64,000 bases of DNA from the NCBI GenBank assembly GCA_028583405.1, contig CM053246.1, positions 7,363,605-7,427,604 on the forward strand. The letters are read 5' to 3'. Within the stretch, counting starts at the first letter, position 1. Each line of letters starts with the position of its first letter. The notes below the pieces were generated by a model. It saw only the letters and a program-made list of their open reading frames with translations, searched no databases and was not told the origin of the DNA. A program made the translations under genes and the position numbers. Of the stretch, positions 42,101-64,000 are shown piece by piece. This DNA comes from Pogonophryne albipinna. Lineage: Eukaryota; Chordata; Actinopteri; Perciformes; Artedidraconidae.

Positions 42101-44868
42101 TAAGCTAGTCCTTTATTAGTATATAAGTGCTCTGTTAGTAATTCTATCGCTCGAAGTGGAGTCCAAAGAGATGAGTTTTCAGTCTGCGCCGGAAGGTGTG
42201 TAAGCTATCTGCTGTCCTGACTTCAATGGGGAGCTCATTCCACCATTTTGGAGCCAGGATAGCAAACCCACGTGTTTTTGCTGATGGGAACTTGGGTCCC
42301 CCTCGCAGTGCGGGTGCAGCGAGTCGTTTGGCTGATGCAGAGCGTAGTGCACGTGCTGGGGTGTACGGTTTAACCATGTCCTGGATGTAGGAAGGGCCAG
42401 ATCCATTCGCAGCATGGTACGCAAGTACCATTGTCTTGAACTGGATTCTAGCAGTTGGGGAGCATGGAGCGGCGTGGTGTGGGAACATTTAGGAAGGTTG
42501 AAGACCAGACGAGCCGCTGCATTCTGGATGAGCTGCAGAGGTCGAATGGCAGTTTAGCTATTAACTTCTAGCAATTGCATTTATGCTTTACCCTTTATAC
42601 AAGTGGTGTTGAATAAAGTGTCATAAACGTGTATTAGCCACATATCTTATTTTCTGCAAGTATCCAAAAAGCAATGGAAAAATCATCCCATTGCTTTTTG
42701 TTGAGGAAGCCCATCGTGATGCTAAATTTGGGATTGGCCTATAGAAATAAATCATCACTGCACCACTCTATTGTCAGCAAATTAGCAAGCTGTCGTTAGC
42801 ACTTTTAATATAGTATATTTTAATATTGGTTAATATTGTCTGCTTATCTGTATTATTGTGTTGAATTGTTGGAGAAGCCTGTGACCTAAGATTTTCAATG
42901 ACATAATTACTCTGTAGCTATGTTAGTTTGACAATAAAGAACCTTGAACCTTGAAGACTAAAGCCGCTGAAAGTGGCTCATATCTTGTTAAGTCAAAATA
43001 TGTGCAACGTAAACAGCGGAACCTGAATGCCTCTGGAGGTCACCAACAATTAAAATTAAACCTGAGACCCTGCCTACAGTTCCCTTCAATTCAACGGTTA
43101 CCTGTCTTCAAGGGAGCCTGACCTGTAACACCTGTAACACTTTTTTTATCATGAAGGATTTCTGTTATGCAAAGCAGCAAAATGAATGTCGAGGCAAATA
43201 AAACTTGTAATACTTACCAACCGTTTTTATTCAGGTCAAAACTGTTGATCTTTTGTGATACATCCCAATTTTGGGGTTAGTTTTTCCCTTTATGACATTG
43301 CTATTAAGCTGTATTGTTGAGGAATGTCTTGAAAATGTTTTAATTTGCGGATAATTAACAGCCTAACTTTTAACTTTAAAACGGCAAGCATTGGAGTTTG
43401 AAGGCCTCGGTATGATTACACACAATGACCAAACGTAGGGTGAAATAATCCAATCTTCAAATGAATTATTATGAGCTTGAGTAAAACACATAAACCTACA
43501 AATAGAGCATCTCAACCTAAAGCAAACTGTTCTTCTAAACCTCACACTTACTCATAAATATCTACATGTGGGTGGGTCACACAGGGAGTGGACACAATCT
43601 CAGGAAAGCACAGAATCCCCTTTTTGTTGAAGTTTTTGGGATTTACATCTAAATGTGTTGAACTGATAGTGAATTTGAGCTAATTTGGTATTCTAAGCAG
43701 GATTTTCGAAGAGTTTTAAACTACAACCACAAAAAAAAGGGGATGATGTGAAGCCGTCCCCATCGTTATAAGCCCATGTAGGGAGAGGTGTGTGTTTCAG
43801 GAGGGGATCTACAGTAGACATGAGGGATTCAGGGCCAAGCTGCTCCCTAACACACCTCAGGAAATGTATAATCATGTTGACTGACCATAAAAAGGGAGAA
43901 ATAATGTAGACTCCCAAATCATTATTTATGAACTTGACATATAACCCTTTAATGCTAAGTAAAACACAGAACATCTCAACCAAGCAAACTGTTATTCATA
44001 CTTTATGCAAGGCTACAAATGTCCCATGTGGGTGGGGTTACCCAGAAAGCTGACACAAGCACAGGAAATCAATGTTATTGCAGTTTTTAGGATTTAAATC
44101 TTACTTTATTGACCTGATGTAGAGAATTTCAGCCAATCTTGTGTTCTTAAATAGATTTTTGAAGAATGTTGAATTAAAATCACTACAAGTAACCATGAGG
44201 TAGCTCTATCCTTAGCTGGGATCTTCCCAAATCCATCTTTTGTTTTTAAAAAGGGGGTTGTTTCTTAAGTCTTCCCCCCATTGTTAAGCCCATGTAGGGA
44301 GAGGTGTGTTTCAGGAGGGATCTACAGTGAGTTACAGTAACGCAGGAGATATGAGGGATTCAGGGCCAAGCAGTTCCCTCACACACCACAGTATCTGCCT
44401 GGCACTGTTTACCTACACACCCTAAGCCTCTGATCCAACAATGTTACATGTCCAAACCAACAGGATACAAAAAAAAACATAATCATGTAAAATAACCCTA
44501 AAAAAAGCCCTCATCCACTCTTTAGCTCCACCTCCTGCTGATGTTATCTCTCCATGATAGCCAGTTTTTACTTCTGCCATAAAAGCAACAACTAGTGATC
44601 TTCATGCATGTTTTTATACATTCAAAACATGTATTTTCGCCTTAATCTGTCGACATCACGACCTCCCTTTCTCCAAAGGGCTGACATAGTGATGAGGAAG
44701 TTTTTTGTGCTGAATTGCATCCAGCTGACCAACCAGGAATTTGATTGCGTGTATGAAATCATCTGATGCCAGAAAACACTATTCACGATGGGGCCTTTCT
44801 GCCGAGCATCGACTCAAGTTACAATAATAAAAAAACAACAACAGTAGCGACAAGAATGTACTCACCAT
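38971..44868 (-). CDS. unrecognised three-exon gene, 72-residue Trp/Arg-rich membrane-type protein
   Basis: Seen: a 5' exon ending GAAATG|GTGAGTA at 44866; an exon 39499-39410 bounded by tttcag and GTAAGA; and a terminal exon from 39176 after caccag, with stop TAA at 38971-38973. The ATG at 39420-39422 gives MSST, and the split codon becomes Glu across the junction, giving MSSTEEGDSVEVVNMERF. The chain is acidic for about 30 residues, then reads VLWVRVIRSFLWYFRRW, then a hydrophobic run (about residues 49-67, IMWSLLLLPLLRI) and ends LTQKH. This looks like a tail-anchored or re-entrant membrane protein with an amphipathic helix before the anchor. I do not recognise the family. It lies in the epc1-itgb1 interval, where human has CCDC7 on the other strand. 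An AATAAA follows the stop by about 140 nt. Alternatives are an untranslated-exon lncRNA or upstream exons of epc1. Confidence 0.5.
39410..39499 (-). CDS. small gene, second exon (start codon at 39420-39422)
   Basis: This 90-nt exon has strong sites on both sides: ttgctttcag before it and ACAG|GTAAGA after it. It carries the end of a 24-codon upstream ORF (stop TAA at 39428-39430) and, 5 nt later, the start of the 72-codon frame in an acceptable context (aaaATGt). Confidence 0.55.
39617..39841. mobile_element. hAT-type MITE, 225 bp
   Basis: It has the perfect duplication cgtggcac (39609-39616, 39842-39849), termini TAGGGCTTCCCAATTC and ATAATCGAGCAGCCCTA. It is AT-rich and non-coding, in the small gene's intron 1. 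Confidence 0.88.
40206..40492. mobile_element. hAT-type MITE, 287 bp, same family
   Basis: It is over 90% like the 39617 copy by eye for its last 190 bp. Flanks are ccttgtag and ccctgtag, a duplication with one change. Confidence 0.85.
40814..41934 (+). mobile_element. hAT relic, 1121 bp, transposase fragment
   Basis: It has the perfect duplication gtttaaag (40806-40813, 41935-41942) and ends CAGGCATCCTCAAAGTCCGG and TTTGAGTAACCCTG. The frame 41488-41688 carries LAVGESTDTTDNAQLLVFVS and LSGHTRGQDI, the DESTD-type block of ZBED5/GTF2IRD2-like hAT transposases. Confidence 0.85.
41950..42560 (-). mobile_element. L2-like LINE 3' end with 114-codon ORF2 C-terminus
   Basis: The minus frame 42144-42488 reads ARIQFKTMVLAYHAANGSGP, YIQDMVKPYTPARALRSA, WWNELPIEVRTADSLHTFRR and RLKTHLFGLHF. 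The 3' end (ttgtaagtcgctttggataa and aaagcgtcagctaaatg) is the standard tail. It is a 5'-truncated insertion. Confidence 0.75.
43430..44405. repeat. diverged tandem duplication, about 450-500 bp per unit
   Basis: Unit 1 (about 43430-43880) and unit 2 (about 43890-44405) share ordered blocks: aacatctcaac, aagcaaactgtt, catgtgggtgggg, aagcccatgtagggagaggt and gagggattcagggccaag. It lies in the small gene's intron 1. No coding frame. Confidence 0.65.
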
Positions 44869-45050
44869 TTCGATGTTTCAGCACACGTTGAGGGATTTCT
44901 TTTTAAAAACAGATGGGGAACATTTCTGCAAGTTGGGGGAAAAAACGCAACACGACGCAGCTAAGCAAGAGAGACACGCAACTAACACAAGCTAGTTCTT
45001 GTCTTTTATAATAAATAAAGAAACAAAAACGGTAGTTGATATCCTGGCCA
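44866..45050 (-). other. small gene, first (mostly non-coding) exon
   Basis: The 3' end is a textbook donor (ATG|GTGAGT). The 5' end is an estimate, about 20-30 nt after a TATA-like motif. It contains a 7-codon upstream ORF (ATG TTC CCC to TAA) and ends with an ATG that opens a second upstream ORF once spliced to exon 2. Confidence 0.45.
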
Positions 45051-45068
45051 GGGAGAGCCGCTTGTTTG

Positions 45069-45285
45069 CTTTATATCCACCTCGTCAAACAGCGTTTTTG
45101 CGTTTTCCTGTCGATGGCTGAAACTAGAGAGGTGGAAAAACCAAAGTGCTACTGTTGGGGGTTAACAACTTTGCTGTAAAACGCGGCCTCTGATTGGGCG
45201 ACAGAAGCCACCAATCAGCTTGTGGAGATGCCAGGGATCGTGGCGTCACGTTCCACAAGGGCTGAAACGCAACGTGATTGGCTGA
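45069..45285 (-). promoter_or_regulatory. putative promoter with three CCAAT boxes and a TATA-like motif
   Basis: The minus strand carries GGATATAAAG at 45069-45078. Upstream are three CCAAT or inverted CCAAT motifs, at 45193-45197, 45211-45215 and 45277-45281, and a CRE-like GTGACG near 45245. The CCAAT spacing and low repeat content mark this as a genuine promoter for the gene to its left. A divergent start to the right cannot be excluded. Confidence 0.5.
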
Positions 45286-45364
45286 ATACAATACATACAC
45301 GATATCCTGTAAATAAATAAAAAAGACGCTAGACATTTCAAATCGATAGTGACTATACTTGTAA

Positions 45365-45765
45365 TCTCTGCAATGTACGTGCGAGAGTACTCCGGTCTTG
45401 TATTTGAGTAAAAGTAGAAGTACCAGAGTGTAAGAATACTCTGTTACAGTAAAAGTCCTGCATTAAAAATGTTCCTCAAGTGAAAGTAGAAAAGTATTCT
45501 CATCAAAATATAGTGAAAGTAGCGACCGTAAAAGTAGTCGTTGTGCAGATTGGTCCATTTCAGAATAATATATATGATATGTTTTATAATGATTGATCAT
45601 TAAAGTGTTCTCAAAGCTGGTAAAGATGCAGCTAGTTTGAATGACTTTGTAGACTGCAGGGTAGCTTGTGGATTTACTCCAGGTGGAACTAAAGTCTGAT
45701 TCAACACTTGATTATATTTCACATCATTAATCTAGATCTTTAAAGTAACTAAAAGGTATTCAATA
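45365..45765. repeat. hAT-N-like dispersed repeat (aaaagtagaagtaccag family)
   Basis: The sequence tttgagtaaaagtagaagta, gtaaaagtcctgcatt and actgcagggtagcttgtg recurs at about 35200-35700 and in the outer shell at 56368-59842. Confidence 0.55.
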
Positions 45766-46167
45766 CATTTTTTTAGGAAAAATGCACTTTCACAAAGTGC
45801 AATTGACTGACTTTAAACCAAAGTTTAGCAAATGTTTACTAAGAATAACAAGAATTTGGCAGCACTTTTTTTAATTAACAATTGTACTTCTTACATTTCA
45901 ATAAAAAAAAATGTCAGTTGTTGTCGATCTTTTATTAATGTTTTCTGAAATGGAGCAACTGTCACAAAATACAATACTTTTTTGCTAAAGATCATTTGTT
46001 CACATCCCAAGTAAGAATAATCCCTACCAGTTTTATGTTGACTATTAATAACAGAGCAGAATGTAAACAAGTAAACATTTTGAGAACAACAATGTAGACA
46101 CAATACTCCACAAGACAGTAAATACACAATAACATTTAAACAATATAGGGGTACATTGTTTTTGATG

Positions 46168-47224
46168 TTTATTCAATAAATAATTTCAGAAATACAGAAT
46201 AGCAAATGTGAATGTGTTGAAATAAAAAAGGCACTTAAAAAATGGTGACGGGTGCAAACTTTTTTTTCTTTACAAAAATCCAGGAGATCTGAAAATCGTT
46301 TCCTTACCATTGATCTTTAAAACCAAATGACATCATCATTCCTATTTCTTCCCAATAAAAAATGTTTTGATCGTAGCACCACAGAAAAATTACTGAATTA
46401 CTGACGCATAGAAAATAAAAAGTGGGACCAATCCCCACTTCATACCTACAAATAAAAACAAGGCATTTCAATAAAAAAAGAAAATTAGAGTTAGCGAATA
46501 AGGCAGGTTTGTGTGTTTTTGGCATAGCTGTGAAGAATTAAAGGACCTGAGTTGGCTTTAAATTAAGCGAGTAAAACCTGGAGCCAAACGGTAATACTAC
46601 TGTACACTCGTTTTCTAGACATTTCAATTGATTGTTCAGACGGAGAAAGTCACACTATCCTGTTCTGTGGACACATATATGGCTTAACACAGAAACCAAC
46701 ACATACTGTACACATGTCATTGCTACCACTCTGCTGGCGCTACATGTGAAGAGTTTCAAACCAAAGAGACTTTAAAAAGAAGACGCCTGATCAATTTCAA
46801 AAAGACGGCAAATCCATCGTAAGACTCGGCTCACTGTGTGTTCGACTCATTGATTCTTTTGGAGAGGAACCCTTCATTTGCTGCCCATCATCAACATCCA
46901 TTTTAAACCCCTCGACAAAACACTGATGGCTCTAGACATGTTTTTTCTTTATCAAAACAAAAAGGCACAGACACTGCCTTGCCAGTCCCGCTCCGGATCA
47001 ACACATTCTCTCAAGTTCCGCATAGTAAAAAAAACATTTACACAGACTGTACACATTTCAGATGAAGCACAGAAAATAAAAAAAGTTAGTGAAACAAAAT
47101 GAAATAGTGGCAAAATGCATCGGTGATTACAAAAAACGAACAGACAAACAGTGAGCACTATAACCCCCCCCCCCCCCGCCTGTTATCTTCTCCATACAGT
47201 GTGTCACAAGGAAGGAAAGCCTCA
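46168..47224 (-). other. itgb1: itgb1 3'UTR with AATAAA at 46168-46173
   Basis: There are about 1.05 kb from the stop codon to an AATAAA on the minus strand, close to the roughly 1 kb 3'UTR of mammalian ITGB1. No repeat family was recognised inside, in contrast to the introns. It holds a 12-15 base C/G homopolymer near 47166. A second AATAAA near 45928 would give a longer form. Confidence 0.6.
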
Positions 47225-63224
<16,000 letters not shown>

Positions 63225-63266
63225 CTGGGAAGACAAACAGAGAGAGACCTCGCATTAATATTATAA

Positions 63267-64000
63267 ACCTATTTTAGTGTTCTTCATCAATATATTACAG
63301 GTCTCAGATATATACAGAACATATCTCTGAAGTGTTTGGCTCCAAACACCAAACAGAGCAGCATCCCATAATCCCCTCTGTTTCAGCCCTGTTTCAAAAG
63401 TGCTGATTCTCTGTCTGTTACTTTAGATGAAAATAAGGAGCCCCTCCCCACGCCCCTCTGAGAGAGATTTGGTTAAAAAGAACACAACGGTGCTCTAGGA
63501 GGAGATTCAGTTGATAAGGGGGGGGGGGTTACCTTGTTGCTGATTGGCTAATGGTTACTCAAGCCAAAACATCGTTATGACATCATAAAGTGGCCAACAT
63601 CTGATCATCTCATTTTCAGACAGGTTTTTATAGAAAAGGATCAGGACAAAAAGAGAGAGAATCTTTGTTCCTGAAACTTTCAGAGTCTCTTTCCACAGAG
63701 GGGACACATGTTGATGTAGAAGAGACATGAAGAAGAGGGGACACATGTTGATGTAGAAGAGACATGAAGAAGAGGGGACACATGTTGATGTAGTAGAGAC
63801 ATGAAGAAGAGGGGACACATGTTGATGTAGAAGAGACATGAAGAAGAGGGGACACATGTTGATGTAGAAGAGACATGAAGAAGAGGGGACACATGTTGAT
63901 GTAGAAGAGACATGAAGAAGAGGGGACACATGTTGATGTAGAAGAGACATGGAGAAGAGGAGACACATGTTGATGTAGAAGAGACATGAAGAAGAGGGGA
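63267..64000 (+). mobile_element. MITE family A copy with second 37-bp array, runs off the window
   Basis: It has the same left half as the copies at 1770 and 15065, lying in the itgb1 intron just upstream of the first visible exon. From about 63695 it carries at least eight 37-bp units and is still in the array at base 64000. Confidence 0.75.
63695..64000 (+). repeat. 37-bp minisatellite, at least 8 units, open at window end
   Basis: It has the same unit as the 15508 array, in an independent copy of the MITE, with its own variants (tagtagagac, gagaagaggaga). Its minus-strand frames are repeat artefacts. Confidence 0.93.

Noticed and set aside
42144..42488. 114-codon minus frame as a gene
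   Set aside because: C-terminus of an L2-like LINE ORF2 with its usual 3' tail; 5'-truncated retroposon.
44866..44868. The first-exon ATG as start of the main protein
   Set aside because: After splicing it runs only 24 codons to a TAA before the 72-codon frame opens, so it is treated as an upstream ORF.
63555..63987. Frames over the right-edge array
   Set aside because: Same 37-bp artefact as at 15508.

Overview
This window is vertebrate genomic DNA, almost certainly from a teleost fish. Its coding exons are short, with GT-AG introns, and encode fish-like versions of two conserved animal genes. The introns are packed with fish-type repeats: hAT elements with 8-bp target duplications, TTAA-flanked MITEs, tRNA-derived SINEs and tails of non-LTR retrotransposons. 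Nothing bacterial, phage-like or CRISPR-like is present. || Both recognised genes read on the minus strand, so transcription runs from right to left. From 64000 to about 46150 lies the 3' two-thirds of itgb1 (integrin beta-1): ten constitutive exons from the betaI domain to the cytoplasmic tail, plus a second, alternative tail exon (49530-49607) that matches the muscle beta-1D isoform of mammals. From 36614 to the left edge lies epc1 (enhancer of polycomb homolog 1, NuA4/TIP60 complex): its first ten coding exons, 594 codons, with the C-terminal exons beyond base 1. The epc1 and itgb1 pair, in the same orientation, matches the order on human chromosome 10p11. || Between them (about 38820-45300) I assemble an unrecognised three-exon minus-strand gene. 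It has a CCAAT/TATA-type promoter near 45.1-45.3 kb, a first exon ending at 44866, a second exon at 39410-39499 and a terminal exon from 39176. The phase-consistent product is a 72-residue protein that is acidic at its N-terminus and rich in Trp and Arg before a C-terminal hydrophobic segment. A 24-codon upstream ORF stops 5 nt before its start codon. This is the best candidate for something undescribed. || The rest is a dense transposon landscape. The main items are: a triple-layer hAT nest (21125-24309) in epc1 intron 2; a 2.4-kb TTAA-flanked element with nested insertions (12236-14680) between epc1 exons 4 and 5; a 2.95-kb hAT in an itgb1 intron that has grown a 2.3-kb 27/38-bp minisatellite with a 330-bp higher-order period (56732-59683); and a MITE family in which two of five copies have expanded the same 37-bp internal unit into arrays (15508-16320 and 63695-64000). 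Long reading frames inside these arrays are by-products of repeat periodicity, not genes. All exon limits were read by eye from splice consensus, reading phase and known family protein sequence. No alignment or search was run.
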